64,000 nt of DNA, taken from NCBI GenBank assembly GCA_900548265.1, contig URKG01000006.1, positions 33,060 through 97,059 on the forward strand, written 5' to 3'. The notes under the pieces were generated by a model. It was given only the letters and a program-made list of their open reading frames with translations. It was not told where the DNA came from and did not search any database. Source of the stretch: an uncultured Collinsella sp. (GTDB lineage: Bacteria; Actinomycetota; Coriobacteriia; Coriobacteriales; Coriobacteriaceae). The position numbers and the translations under genes were made by a program. Shown here one piece after another: positions 7,790-16,199 of this stretch (positions are counted from its first letter, which is position 1; each line of letters opens with the position of its first letter).

Positions 7790-7818
7790 AAGCGTCCCTT
7801 TCCTTTGCAGAAACGTCC
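7783..7818. promoter_or_regulatory. Direct-repeat operator between AraC regulator and ABC transporter genes
   Basis: TTTGCAAAAGCGTCC (7783-7797) and TTTGCAGAAACGTCC (7804-7818) are direct repeats offset by 21 bp, two helical turns. This is the typical spacing of AraC-family half-sites. The first overlaps the regulator's TTG start codon. Confidence 0.6.
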
Positions 7819-7903
7819 ACGCCTGGCTTGATTGTGAGCCATGGCTAACACATCAATGATAAGTTCATTACGGTTAACTCTCAAGCCGTTAGAAAGGAAT
7901 CTC

Positions 7904-9730
7904 ATGGCAAAGGGATCAAAAAGGGAAGGTGGAGGCATCGGCGAGTTGCTCGCGTATGCCGGTGACCGTAAATTCCTAACGTATTTGGGCATGGCGCTCT
8001 CGGCGCTCTCGCAGCTGCTGAGCTTTGGCCCGTACGTGTGCATTTGGCTTGTCGCTCGCGACCTGATCGCCGTGGCACCTAACTGGAGCGAAGCCTGCGA
8101 CATCGCGATGTATGGCTGGTGGGCCGTGGGGTTTGCGCTGGCAAGCATCGTAGCTTATTTCGTGGGGCTCATGTGCACGCACCTGTCTGCGTTTCGCTGC
8201 GCGTCCAATATCCGCAAGACTACGAGCGAGCACCTGCTTAAGCTGCCGCTCGGCTACTTTGACACGCACGCCACCGGTGAGCTGCGCCGTATTGTAGACG
8301 GATGCGCCGCCTCCACCGAGACCCTGCTCGCGCACATGCTGCCCGATATCGCCGGCGCCGCCGCCATGGTCGTGGGCTTGCTCGTGCTGCTTTTCGCCCT
8401 CGATTGGCGCTTGGGCGCGGCATGCCTTATCTCGGTCGTCGTTTCGTTTGGCGCCATGGCCACCATGATGAGCGGCGAAGGCGCCGAGTTCATGAAGGCC
8501 TACATGGGAGCGCTGGTCAAGATGAACAAGACCGGCACCGAATACGTACGCGGCATCCCCGTGGTCAAGGTGTTTCAGCAGACGGTCTACTCCTTTAAGG
8601 CCTTCCACGATGCAATCGCCGAATACGCCGACATGGCGCAAAACTATGCGGGCACGTTCTGCCGAGGTCCGCAGGTACTCAACCTTACCGCGCTCAATGG
8701 TCTTGTGGCATTCCTGTTGCCCGTGGCGTTGCTGTTGGCGCCAGGCGAGACGGACTTCGCGCATTTTATGACCAACTTCACGTTTTACGCGATATTTTCG
8801 GCCGTGGTACCGACGGCCATGACCAAGCTCATGTTTGTGGGCGAGGCCTCTCAGATGAGTGCCGATTCGTTGGCTCGTATTCGAAGCGTCATGGATTCCA
8901 AGCAGCTCTCCGTGCCCGCCCAACCCAAGCACCCTGCCGGCAGCGACGTGCGATTTGAGGACGTGAGCTTTACGTACGAGGGCGCCGAGGCACCTGCCGT
9001 TAGCCATGTAAGTTTCAGCGTTCCCGCTGGTAGCACCCTCGCCCTGGTGGGTCCCTCGGGTGGCGGTAAGTCAACCTGCGCAAGCCTGATCCCGCGTTTT
9101 TGGGATGTCTCCTCGGGTCGAGTGCTCGTAGGCGGTGTGGACGTTCGCGATATGGATCCGCACGAGCTTATGGACCAGGTCGCCTTCGTGTTCCAGACCA
9201 ACCAGCTGTTCCGGCAAACACTTGCCGACAACGTGCGCGCCTCCAAGCCTACGGCCACTGACGACGAAGTGCGTGCGGCCCTCTCCGCAGCTCAGTGCGA
9301 CGACATTGTGGCCAAGCTCCCGCAGGGCATCAATACCATGCTCGGCGCTGGCGGAGCATATCTTTCGGGCGGCGAGGTCCAGCGCGTGGCGCTCGCCCGC
9401 GCGATCCTTAAAGACGCGCCTATCGTGGTGCTCGACGAGGCCACGGCGTTTGCCGATCCCGAGAACGAGGCGCTCATCCAGCGCGCCTTTAGCAAGCTGG
9501 CGGCGGGCCGCACGGTCATTCTGATTGCGCACCGGCTTTCGACCGTGGTGGGCGCAGACCAAATCGTGGTGCTCAACCAGGGCAGCGTGCAGGAGTCGGG
9601 TACCCATGCCGAGCTGCTGTCCCAAAACGGCCTGTATGCCAAGATGTGGGCTGAGTACGAGCGGGCCGCGAGTTGGAAGATTACTGCTACGACCGCGGAT
9701 ACCGCCGTCGCGAAGGGAGGCGAGGCCTAA
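7904..9730 (+). CDS. ABC transporter permease/ATPase, YbtPQ-like subunit 1
   Basis: A 608-residue fusion of a six-helix transmembrane domain (about residues 20-310) and a nucleotide-binding domain. Walker A is GPSGGGKST, the signature is LSGGEVQR, Walker B is VVLDEAT and the H-loop is IAHRLSTV. The D-loop reads AFADPENE instead of SALD, as I recall for the YbtP/YbtQ group of exporter-fold proteins that import metal-siderophores. The ATG at 7904 has AGAAAGGA just upstream, so I prefer it to the in-frame ATG at 7841. The next gene starts directly after the stop, and the two products should form a heterodimer in the inner membrane. Iron-siderophore uptake is inferred from context; drug export is the alternative. 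Confidence 0.85.
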   Translation: MAKGSKREGGGIGELLAYAGDRKFLTYLGMALSALSQLLSFGPYVCIWLVARDLIAVAPNWSEACDIAMYGWWAVGFALASIVAYFVGLMCTHLSAFRCASNIRKTTSEHLLKLPLGYFDTHATGELRRIVDGCAASTETLLAHMLPDIAGAAAMVVGLLVLLFALDWRLGAACLISVVVSFGAMATMMSGEGAEFMKAYMGALVKMNKTGTEYVRGIPVVKVFQQTVYSFKAFHDAIAEYADMAQNYAGTFCRGPQVLNLTALNGLVAFLLPVALLLAPGETDFAHFMTNFTFYAIFSAVVPTAMTKLMFVGEASQMSADSLARIRSVMDSKQLSVPAQPKHPAGSDVRFEDVSFTYEGAEAPAVSHVSFSVPAGSTLALVGPSGGGKSTCASLIPRFWDVSSGRVLVGGVDVRDMDPHELMDQVAFVFQTNQLFRQTLADNVRASKPTATDDEVRAALSAAQCDDIVAKLPQGINTMLGAGGAYLSGGEVQRVALARAILKDAPIVVLDEATAFADPENEALIQRAFSKLAAGRTVILIAHRLSTVVGADQIVVLNQGSVQESGTHAELLSQNGLYAKMWAEYERAASWKITATTADTAVAKGGEA

Positions 9731-11488
9731 ATGTTCGCCTCATTCCAAAAGAAGTATTTCCTATCCGATAAAGGCATCGCCGGCGTAAAACGCGGCATCT
9801 TCTGGACCACGCTCACCAATCTTATTACCATGGCCGGCATGGGCTTTCTATTCCTGGTTATGGCCAGCTTTGTCGAGCATCTCGCCAGCGGGGCTGACCT
9901 GCCGGATGCCCTGCCGATCGTGGGCGGCCTCCTGGTCTTTTTCGTGATGCTCTTTGCCTCTAACTGGCAGCAGTATTACTACACCTACTGCATCTTTTAC
10001 GAGGAGTGCGGCAAGCAGCGTATGGAGATCGCCGAGCGCTTGCGCAAATTGCCGCTGTCGTTTTTTGGTCGTCGTGATCTGGCCGATTTAACCGAGACTA
10101 TCATGGGTGACGTCCAGGCCATGGAGCACGCCTACAGCCACGTGCTGGGAGAGCTTTGGGGTGCCATCATCGCAAGCGCAATTGTATTCGTGGCGTCGCT
10201 GTTCTTTTGCTGGCAGCTGGCGATTGCGGCGTTTTGGAGCGTTCCCGTGGCCTTTGCCGTGCTGTATCTAACGCGCGGCCCCATGACTCCGGTGTTCGAT
10301 CGCGTGCGTGCCGAGAAGGTCAAGGTTACCGAGGCAATTCAAGAGACGCTCGACTGCGTTCGCGAGATCCGCGCCACCAACCAGGAGGCCCATTATCTTG
10401 AGGGGCTCAACGCCGTGATCGATGCCGAGGAGCGCGAGACTACCAAGGGCGAGCTCGTTAACGGGCTTTTGGTCAACTCCGCCTTTGCCATCCTGCGTCT
10501 GGGCATTGCCACCACGCTGGTCACGGGTGCCGCGATGGTCGCCTCCGGGCAGGTCGACTTTTTGGTGTTGTTTGCCTTCCTGCTTATGGTGAGCCGTATC
10601 TATGCGCCCTTTGACCAGGCATTAATGTTAGTGTCCGAGCTGTTTGCCGCCGAGTCGTCTGCCAAGCGCATGCGTTCCATCATGGAAGAGCCTGTGGCGC
10701 GGGGCAGCGAGAACTTTGAGCCTGCGGGCCACGATGTGGTGTTCGATCACGTGGCATTTGGCTATGGTGCGGGCGAGGACGGACGCGCCGGCGAGAAAGT
10801 TCTTACCGATGTGAGCTTTACCGCCAAGGAAGGCGAGGTCACGGCGCTGGTCGGTCCTTCGGGTTCCGGTAAGTCTACGGTGAGCCGCCTGGCCGCGCGC
10901 TTTTGGGATGCCACTGCGGGCAAGGTTGCCGTGGGCGGTGTGGATGTTGCGGGCGTGGATCCCGAGGTGCTGCTGCGCGACTACGCCATTGTGTTCCAAG
11001 ACGTGCTGCTCTTTGACGACACGGTGATGGGAAACATCCGCCTCGGGCGTCGTGATGCCACCGATGAGGAAGTGCTTGCAGCCGCGCGTGCCGCCAACTG
11101 TGACGAGTTCGTGAACCGCATGCCGCAGGGCTATGACACTATGATTGGAGAGAACGGCTCCAAACTCTCCGGCGGCGAGCGCCAGCGCATCTCCATCGCC
11201 CGCGCACTGCTCAAAGACGCGCCCATCGTGCTGTTGGACGAGGCGACGGCAAGCTTGGATGTGGAGAACGAGACCGTGGTGCAACAGGCACTCTCCCGTC
11301 TGCTTGCAGGTAAGACGGTTATCGTTATTGCCCACCGTATGCGTACGGTGGAAAATGCCGACAAAATCGTTGTGCTCAAGAATGGCGTGGTTGCCGAGCA
11401 GGGTTCTCCGGCACAGCTCAAGGCGGCAGGCGGAGAATTCGCCCGCATGGTTGCGCTGCAAAAGGAGGCGGCTGCCTGGCAGCTGTAG
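9731..11488 (+). CDS. ABC transporter permease/ATPase, YbtPQ-like subunit 2
   Basis: A 585-residue partner of the preceding half-transporter. It has an exporter-type transmembrane domain (about residues 15-310) followed by an ATPase domain with Walker A GPSGSGKST, signature LSGGERQR, Walker B VLLDEATASLD and H-loop IAHRMRTV. All catalytic motifs are canonical, unlike the variant D-loop of its neighbour, so the two ATP sites may be asymmetric. GGGAGGCGAG inside the end of the previous gene serves as RBS, and the genes abut without spacing. An operon under the divergent AraC regulator is likely. Confidence 0.85.
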   Translation: MFASFQKKYFLSDKGIAGVKRGIFWTTLTNLITMAGMGFLFLVMASFVEHLASGADLPDALPIVGGLLVFFVMLFASNWQQYYYTYCIFYEECGKQRMEIAERLRKLPLSFFGRRDLADLTETIMGDVQAMEHAYSHVLGELWGAIIASAIVFVASLFFCWQLAIAAFWSVPVAFAVLYLTRGPMTPVFDRVRAEKVKVTEAIQETLDCVREIRATNQEAHYLEGLNAVIDAEERETTKGELVNGLLVNSAFAILRLGIATTLVTGAAMVASGQVDFLVLFAFLLMVSRIYAPFDQALMLVSELFAAESSAKRMRSIMEEPVARGSENFEPAGHDVVFDHVAFGYGAGEDGRAGEKVLTDVSFTAKEGEVTALVGPSGSGKSTVSRLAARFWDATAGKVAVGGVDVAGVDPEVLLRDYAIVFQDVLLFDDTVMGNIRLGRRDATDEEVLAAARAANCDEFVNRMPQGYDTMIGENGSKLSGGERQRISIARALLKDAPIVLLDEATASLDVENETVVQQALSRLLAGKTVIVIAHRMRTVENADKIVVLKNGVVAEQGSPAQLKAAGGEFARMVALQKEAAAWQL

Positions 11489-11489
11489 G

Positions 11490-11535
11490 AATGTGACAAA
11501 GGGACAGTCCCATAATGTGACAAAGGGGCAGTCCC
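11490..11535. repeat. Direct repeat of a GGGACAGTCCC-type unit
   Basis: Two 22-base units, AATGTGACAAAGGGACAGTC CC (11490-11511) and the same with GGGGCAG (11514-11535), sit just after the ABC operon. They share the GGGACAG motif with the palindromes at 2770 and 39131. Confidence 0.7.
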
Positions 11536-11583
11536 TTCGTCATATTGACCTCACCCCCATAGTTTCCAAAGAGTTAACCTTTG

Positions 11584-11612
11584 TTGACCTTATTAGTTAG
11601 ATAAACTAAAGT
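11584..11612 (+). promoter_or_regulatory. Promoter with DtxR/MntR-like operator for the small protein-ATPase operon
   Basis: TTGACC (11584-11589) and TAAAGT (11607-11612) are separated by 17 bp. The spacer holds a palindrome, TTAGTT (11593-11598) / AACTAA (11604-11609) around AGATA. The sequence resembles TTAG...CTAA operators of DtxR-family iron- or manganese-dependent repressors, and its position in the spacer fits steric repression. Confidence 0.55.
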
Positions 11613-11699
11613 ATTTTCTAAAAGTGCGCTCGAGCTAACTAATGAACTCGGGTGCTGAGGCGCCGTGCCGCGTCCAATGCGGCAAAAGGGAGAAGCAAC

Positions 11700-11945
11700 A
11701 TGAAGAAGTCGACGTTTAACACCCTGCTTGTTGGTGGCGGTTTTCTGCTCGGCACGGCCGGCATCAAGCTGCTCACCAGCGCTCCGGTAAAGAACGCCTG
11801 CGTGCAGGGCATCGCGTGCGGTATGCGCGTCAAGAACTGCTACCAGGACATGGTCGAGCAGGCCAAGGCTAATGTCGATGACATGGTTGCCGAGGCTGCC
11901 TACATCACCCAGAGCGAGGCCGCTGCTGACGAGGCAGCCGAGTAG
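11700..11945 (+). CDS. Small membrane-associated protein (DUF6110-like), possible FezA-type partner of the ATPase
   Basis: An 81-residue protein starting at ATG 11700 with AGGGAGA upstream. Residues 6-27 form a glycine-rich hydrophobic segment (LLVGGGFLLGTAGIKLL) that could insert in a membrane. The C-terminal half is acidic and helical. The central pattern CVQGIACGMRVKNCYQD resembles small DUF6110-type proteins found next to heavy-metal ATPases (from memory, not searched). It is the first gene of a two-gene unit; the ATPase starts 18 bases later without a clear RBS, suggesting coupling. Small proteins encoded beside P1B-6 ATPases include FezA of ferrosome clusters, so a role in an iron-storage membrane compartment is possible but inferred. 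Confidence 0.6.
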   Translation: MKKSTFNTLLVGGGFLLGTAGIKLLTSAPVKNACVQGIACGMRVKNCYQDMVEQAKANVDDMVAEAAYITQSEAAADEAAE

Positions 11946-11963
11946 CGCTCCTAGGCACAAACT

Positions 11964-14039
11964 ATGAGATTCTCGATTATCAGCGAGATCCCTGGCAGGA
12001 CCCGTCTTCAATTGGCGGGTCCTGTGCCAGAGAGCGATCTCGATGCGCTTCTTAAGCTTGGTGGCGATATCGACGGCGTGCACAAGGTGCGCGTGTATGG
12101 CCGTATTGGCCAGATGGCGCTGGAGTACGACGAGCCGCGCCGCGCGAGCGTGCTCGACGCCTTGGGCGCACTCGATGCTCAAGCTATCGCCGATGCCAAG
12201 TCGGGCTACGTGATGCAACTCGAGCCGCGCAAGCACAAGCTCGTCATGGATCTTGCCACACTTATCGGCGCCCACTACGCGCGCCGCTGGTTCCTGCCTA
12301 CGCCGCTGCGTGCCATCTTTGTCGTGGCCGGTTACATAACCTTTTTGCGCGCCGCTCTCCACGAGCTCGCGCAACCGCGTCTGACCGTCCCCGTGCTCGA
12401 TGCCTCGGCCATTGGCATCTCGTTTGTTAAGCGCGACGTCAATACCGCGGGCCAGACGATGTTCCTGCTCAACGTGGGCGAGTTGCTCGAGGACTACACG
12501 CGCGCCATGAGCGAAAACGAGCTCATCAACTCGCTGCTCGATGTGCCCGACAAGGCGCAAAAGGTCGTCGGCGACACCGAGGTGAGCGTTGCCGCCACCG
12601 AGCTTGAGCCCGGCGACTTGGTAGCCGTGCGCACCGGCATGTCCATCTGCATTGACGGTGTGGTCGAACAGGGGAGCGCCATGGTCAACCAGGCGACCCT
12701 GACCGGCGAGCCGCTTGCCGTCGAGCGCAGCGCGGGCGACGATGTATTCGCCGGCACCGTCGTGGAAGACGGCAGTATCTTGGTGCGTGTGCGCGCCAAC
12801 ACGGCTCAGACCAAGCTCCGCTCGATCGTCTCGCTCGTGCAGGCGGCCGACTCGCTCAAGTCCGAGGGCCAGTCGCACATGGAAGACCTTGCCAACAAGA
12901 TCGTCCCGTGGAACTTCCTGCTCGCGGGCCTGGTTGCGCTTACCACCCGCAGCCTTATCAAGACCTCAGCGGCGTTGATGGTCGACTACTCGTGCGCACT
13001 CAAGCTCACGGGTTCCGTCGCCGTCATGACTGCTATGAGCGATGCTGCCAAGATGGGCGTCATGGTCAAGGGCGCCAAGTACTTTGAGTCGTTTGCCAAG
13101 GCCGATACCATTGTCTTTGATAAGACCGGTACGCTCACCGAGGCACAGCCGCGTCTTGCCTGTGTGCTCACCACCGATGGCTGGAGCGAGGACGAGGTCC
13201 TGCGCCTTTCCGCTTGCTTGGAGGAGCATTTTCCGCATCCGGTGGCGCGCGCCGTGGTCAACGCCGCCCGCGAGCGTGGGCTCGAGCATCGCGAGCGCCA
13301 TGCCGCCGTCGAGTACATCGTGGCACACGGCATCGCTTCGTCCATCGAAGGGCGCCGCGCCATCATCGGTTCCGCGCACTTTGTATTCGAAGATGAGGGT
13401 GCACAGCTCGAAACCGACATCAAGGAGCGCATCGAGTCCCAGATGCAGGGGCTGTCGCCGCTGTATCTGGCGGTCGACGGCACCGTTGTGGGCGTGCTCG
13501 GTATCGAGGACCCGCTCAAGTCCGGGGTCCGCGAGGCCATCGCCGACCTGCACGCGTTGGGCGTCAAGCATGTCGTTATGCTCACGGGCGACTCCGAGCG
13601 CACGGCCGAGCGCATTGCGCGAGAGGCGGGCGTCGACGAGTTTAAGGCCGAGCTGCTGCCCGAGGACAAGTACGCGTATGTGGAGCGCATTAAGAGTGAG
13701 GGGCGCCACGTTGCCATGGTGGGTGACGGCGTCAACGACTCACCGGCGCTCGGTTTGGCCGACGTGGGCCTAGCGATGGGTGGCGGAAGCGACATCGCCA
13801 AGGAGGTCGCCGACATCATCCTGACCGACACTGATCTCGCTGCGATCGTACGCCTGCGCCGCATGAGCCAGGGCCTCATTGATCGTCTGACGAGCTCCTA
13901 CTCTAAGGTGATGCTCACCAACTCAGCACTCTTGGCACTGGGCATTACCGGCATGATCACTCCGCAGACTTCGTCACTGCTGCACAACGGCTCAACGATC
14001 GCCTACAGCCTGAGCAACGCAAAGGCGTACCTGCGTTAG
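11964..14039 (+). CDS. P1B-type metal ATPase of the SCA (P1B-6) class, FezB-like
   Basis: A 691-residue metal-pumping P-type ATPase. The N-terminal 75 residues resemble an HMA-like domain (PGRTRLQL...VRVYGRIGQMALEYD) without a CxxC motif. The actuator loop holds TLTGEP, the phosphorylation site is DKTGTLT (Asp386), the P1B marker is FPHP and the hinge is GDGVNDSP. The transmembrane metal motif reads YSCALK with Ser343-Cys344-Ala345 instead of CPC or SPC. SCA defines the P1B-6 subgroup, to which FezB of bacterial ferrosomes (iron-storage organelles) belongs. The DtxR-like operator and the adjacent YbtPQ-like genes fit iron. Iron specificity and organelle formation are inferences; another divalent metal cannot be excluded. 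Confidence 0.85.
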   Translation: MRFSIISEIPGRTRLQLAGPVPESDLDALLKLGGDIDGVHKVRVYGRIGQMALEYDEPRRASVLDALGALDAQAIADAKSGYVMQLEPRKHKLVMDLATLIGAHYARRWFLPTPLRAIFVVAGYITFLRAALHELAQPRLTVPVLDASAIGISFVKRDVNTAGQTMFLLNVGELLEDYTRAMSENELINSLLDVPDKAQKVVGDTEVSVAATELEPGDLVAVRTGMSICIDGVVEQGSAMVNQATLTGEPLAVERSAGDDVFAGTVVEDGSILVRVRANTAQTKLRSIVSLVQAADSLKSEGQSHMEDLANKIVPWNFLLAGLVALTTRSLIKTSAALMVDYSCALKLTGSVAVMTAMSDAAKMGVMVKGAKYFESFAKADTIVFDKTGTLTEAQPRLACVLTTDGWSEDEVLRLSACLEEHFPHPVARAVVNAARERGLEHRERHAAVEYIVAHGIASSIEGRRAIIGSAHFVFEDEGAQLETDIKERIESQMQGLSPLYLAVDGTVVGVLGIEDPLKSGVREAIADLHALGVKHVVMLTGDSERTAERIAREAGVDEFKAELLPEDKYAYVERIKSEGRHVAMVGDGVNDSPALGLADVGLAMGGGSDIAKEVADIILTDTDLAAIVRLRRMSQGLIDRLTSSYSKVMLTNSALLALGITGMITPQTSSLLHNGSTIAYSLSNAKAYLR

Positions 14040-14063
14040 CAGACGTGTTCGCCCACGTTATCT

Positions 14064-14109
14064 GGCCTGCGCCCAGACGGCATCGGTGTCGTCTGGGCGC
14101 AGGCCTTTT
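14064..14109 (+). terminator. Strong rho-independent terminator after the metal ATPase
   Basis: A 16-base arm at 14064-14079 pairs with 14090-14105 and is followed by TTTT. It closes the ATPase operon. Confidence 0.85.
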
Positions 14110-14181
14110 GCATTTGACCATTTGCTAGCTTCTCTATATAGTGTTGCTAGCAAAGCTAGCAATTGAAGAGAGGGGTTCGAC

Positions 14182-14535
14182 GTGGGTGCTGTTAGTGGCA
14201 TGGCGCAGGTGAACGTTCGCGTGGATCGCCAGGTCAAGAACCGTGCCGAGGAGGCGCTGCGGCTTTCGGGCGCCTCGCTGCCCGAGCTCATCAAAAAGAT
14301 CGTGGCCAAAGTCGCACAGGGTGGCGGGCAGTGTGAAGAAGTGCTGTCTGCCGTTGATGGCCGGCAACAGACCGTCGCGCACGATACTCCGTTCGCCGCG
14401 TCGTGGGCAGCGGCCGACCGGCTTTATGCAGATCTGGGCATCGCTCCGTCGCCCGTATCCGACGATCGCGGTTGGGACACAATCTATTCCGAAGCCATGG
14501 ATGAGCATTATCGCCAAAAGGGGATGATCCAGTGA
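14182..14535 (+). CDS. RelB/DinJ-like antitoxin
   Basis: A 117-residue protein. The N-terminal 45 residues have the ribbon-helix-helix pattern of RelB/DinJ antitoxins (MAQVNVRVDRQVKNRAEEAL ... SLPELIKKIV), which bind the promoter as dimers. The C-terminal half should wrap the toxin. GTG at 14182 follows GAGAGGGG with good spacing; an in-frame ATG lies at 14200. The stop overlaps the PIN-domain gene by four bases (GTGA), typical of toxin-antitoxin pairs. GCTAGC-containing repeats (TTGCTAGCAAAGCTAGCAA, 14143-14161) just upstream are a likely operator. RelB-like antitoxins usually pair with RelE-type toxins, so the PIN partner is a mixed combination. Confidence 0.75.
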   Translation: MGAVSGMAQVNVRVDRQVKNRAEEALRLSGASLPELIKKIVAKVAQGGGQCEEVLSAVDGRQQTVAHDTPFAASWAAADRLYADLGIAPSPVSDDRGWDTIYSEAMDEHYRQKGMIQ

Positions 14536-15047
14536 GTGGGGCGCCTCTCAAGATCATGGTGGACGCCAACGTATGGGTTGATTCGTTTTGTGTTGACCAT
14601 GCCGAGTCGCTTGCCGCGCGTGCGTTTATTGGGCAGGCGACGGAGACGGGGGCGTTGCTGTTCTTTCCGGTTCATATCGCTAAGGACGTGCTGTACGTTG
14701 TCCAACACGAGCTGAAGCGCAGCGTTCTTGCCAGCGGGGGAGCGCTCGACGAGGCATCTGCCCGTGCAATTGGCGATGCGGCGTTGGCGTTTGTCCGGAA
14801 CATGACCGAAAACGCTACGGCCGTGGGTGCAGATGTGTCGGACCTTTGGCTGGCCGACAAATACTTAGCGCTCCATCGCGATTACGAGGACAACTTGGTA
14901 CTCGCTGCGTGCAAGCGCGCGCAGGTCGATTACTTGGTGACCAACGATCGCAAGCTGCTCGAACATGCCGATCTCGCAGCAAAGACCCCGCGCCAAATGA
15001 TGCCGATTCTTGCTCTGGCCGAACGTGGTGGGCGGGTGTCCTGCTAA
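14532..15047 (+). CDS. PIN-domain ribonuclease toxin (VapC-like)
   Basis: A 171-residue PIN-domain protein. The acidic active-site residues appear in IMVDANVWVDSF (N-terminus), DYEDNLVLAACKRA (about residue 117) and YLVTNDRKLL (about residue 135), in the order expected of Mg-dependent PIN endoribonucleases that cleave tRNA or mRNA. Translation probably starts at GTG 14532, overlapping the antitoxin stop; a second GTG follows at 14536 out of frame. The gene ends before a strong terminator, so the pair is a self-contained two-gene unit. Confidence 0.8.
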   Translation: MSGAPLKIMVDANVWVDSFCVDHAESLAARAFIGQATETGALLFFPVHIAKDVLYVVQHELKRSVLASGGALDEASARAIGDAALAFVRNMTENATAVGADVSDLWLADKYLALHRDYEDNLVLAACKRAQVDYLVTNDRKLLEHADLAAKTPRQMMPILALAERGGRVSC

Positions 15048-15059
15048 CGCCTGGCTGTC

Positions 15060-15103
15060 TGCGCGGCCTTCGGAACGTCGGCGCTCAGAAGGCCGCGCAT
15101 CCT
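15060..15103. terminator. Terminator between PIN toxin and the converging small gene
   Basis: TGCGCGGCCTTC (15060-15071) pairs with GAAGGCCGCGCA (15088-15099), then TCCTTTAATT. It lies between convergent genes and may serve both. Confidence 0.7.
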
Positions 15104-15107
15104 TTAA

Positions 15108-15542
15108 TTACAAAAGCGCTGCCTTGACGAGGGGAGCTTCGGCGAGCTTTTTGGCAGCCTTTTCATCGGAATCGTTTAGTGCTGCCAGACTGCGGTAGAC
15201 CCACTCGTTGACCTGGGTGTTCTTGACGCCTGCGGTCTGCATAAGGGCGCCTACCTCGCGGATTGCTGCGAACAGATCGGCCTTGGGCCCCGCGAGCTCG
15301 ACCTCGATGCCGTGGTAGGCGGCCACGCCGCGGTTCTCACTCACGTGGTCGATAAAACCCTCGACGGTCTCAAGCTGCTGGGCGAGAGCCGCATCATCGT
15401 CAGCGTCCAGCGCGACGAGTGCGTTCGATACCGTGAGGGCGGGATGTCCGCAGGGGACAAAGCCCTCGATGACATCCATAGCTTCGGTAATGGTTGAGCC
15501 CAGGCCTGCGAGGGCATTGACGAGTTGCTGCTTGGTATCCAT
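15108..15542 (-). CDS. Uncharacterised small cytoplasmic protein
   Basis: A 144-residue, mostly helical acidic protein with no signal peptide and no membrane segment. AAAGGACC lies just upstream of the ATG on the coding strand, and a hairpin lies downstream. Sequence features include a short CGHPALTVSNALVAL segment and a helical C-terminus ending in KAALL. I do not recognise the family. It is a single-gene unit that starts 238 bases from the tmRNA gene and is read in the other direction. Confidence 0.7.
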   Translation of the reverse strand: MDTKQQLVNALAGLGSTITEAMDVIEGFVPCGHPALTVSNALVALDADDDAALAQQLETVEGFIDHVSENRGVAAYHGIEVELAGPKADLFAAIREVGALMQTAGVKNTQVNEWVYRSLAALNDSDEKAAKKLAEAPLVKAALL

Positions 15543-15779
15543 AACGGTCCTTTCGATGGGTCAATTTTGCTTGGCGAAAATATACGTGACGCGATCGGTA
15601 GCAAAAGTGCGAAGTGCGGCGCACATTGGGGTCTTCACAGCTCGTGCATAGAACAGCTGTCCGCTTTCAGAACGTGGTAAGATAACACTCCACAAGCGGG
15701 GCTCGCCCCGCATGTTCCTTGAAAAGTCGACGGGTGTTGGGTGCTCGTGCCCAATACCATCCAGACTTTCCCGACATTC

Positions 15780-16143
15780 GGGGGCGACTGGTTTCGACAC
15801 GATAGCTCTGAGAGAGGAAGCAAGCCGAGGTCTCCTCGCCTCGTTAAACAGGGGTACCGTCAAATTGAATTGACAACAACTCTTCTTTTGAGCCTATGGC
15901 TCTCGCTGCTTAGTTTATAGCGGCGCGTCAACCCGGTGATTTCCCCGACACCGGCGCGACGTCATTTTAGGGGAATGCTCCCGCGCGCGTAATCGGTATG
16001 GCGCGGGCTAAGACCGAACCGGTTGGGATGCCGCGAGCGTGTCGCTGCGCGCAAAGCGTCCGAGACAAAACCAGCGACTGAGCTTGGAGATGCCAATCAG
16101 GGGGCTTTCGTGGACCGGAGTTCGATTCTCCGCGCCTCCACCA
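15780..16143 (+). ncRNA. ssrA: Transfer-messenger RNA (tmRNA)
   Basis: tmRNA rescues ribosomes stalled on broken mRNAs by acting as an alanyl-tRNA and then as an mRNA for a degradation tag. The 5' end GGGGGCGACTGGTTTCGACA pairs with the 3' CGCCTCC next to an encoded ACCA. The T-arm is GGAGTTCGATTCTCC. The tag frame at 15872-15913 reads DNNSSFEPMALAA followed by TAG, with the ALAA ending recognised by ClpXP-type proteases. The length of 364 bases is normal for a one-piece tmRNA. Several pseudoknot-like helices lie between the tag and the tRNA-like end. The exact resume codon is uncertain by one. Confidence 0.96.
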
Positions 16144-16152
16144 ATAGTTACA

Positions 16153-16187
16153 GGCAGGTAGAGAAGTGTCTCTACCTGCCTTTTTAT
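16153..16187 (+). terminator. Terminator of tmRNA
   Basis: GGCAGGTAGA (16153-16162) pairs with TCTACCTGCC (16171-16180), followed by TTTTTATT. Confidence 0.9.
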
Positions 16188-16199
16188 TGCTTACAGATA

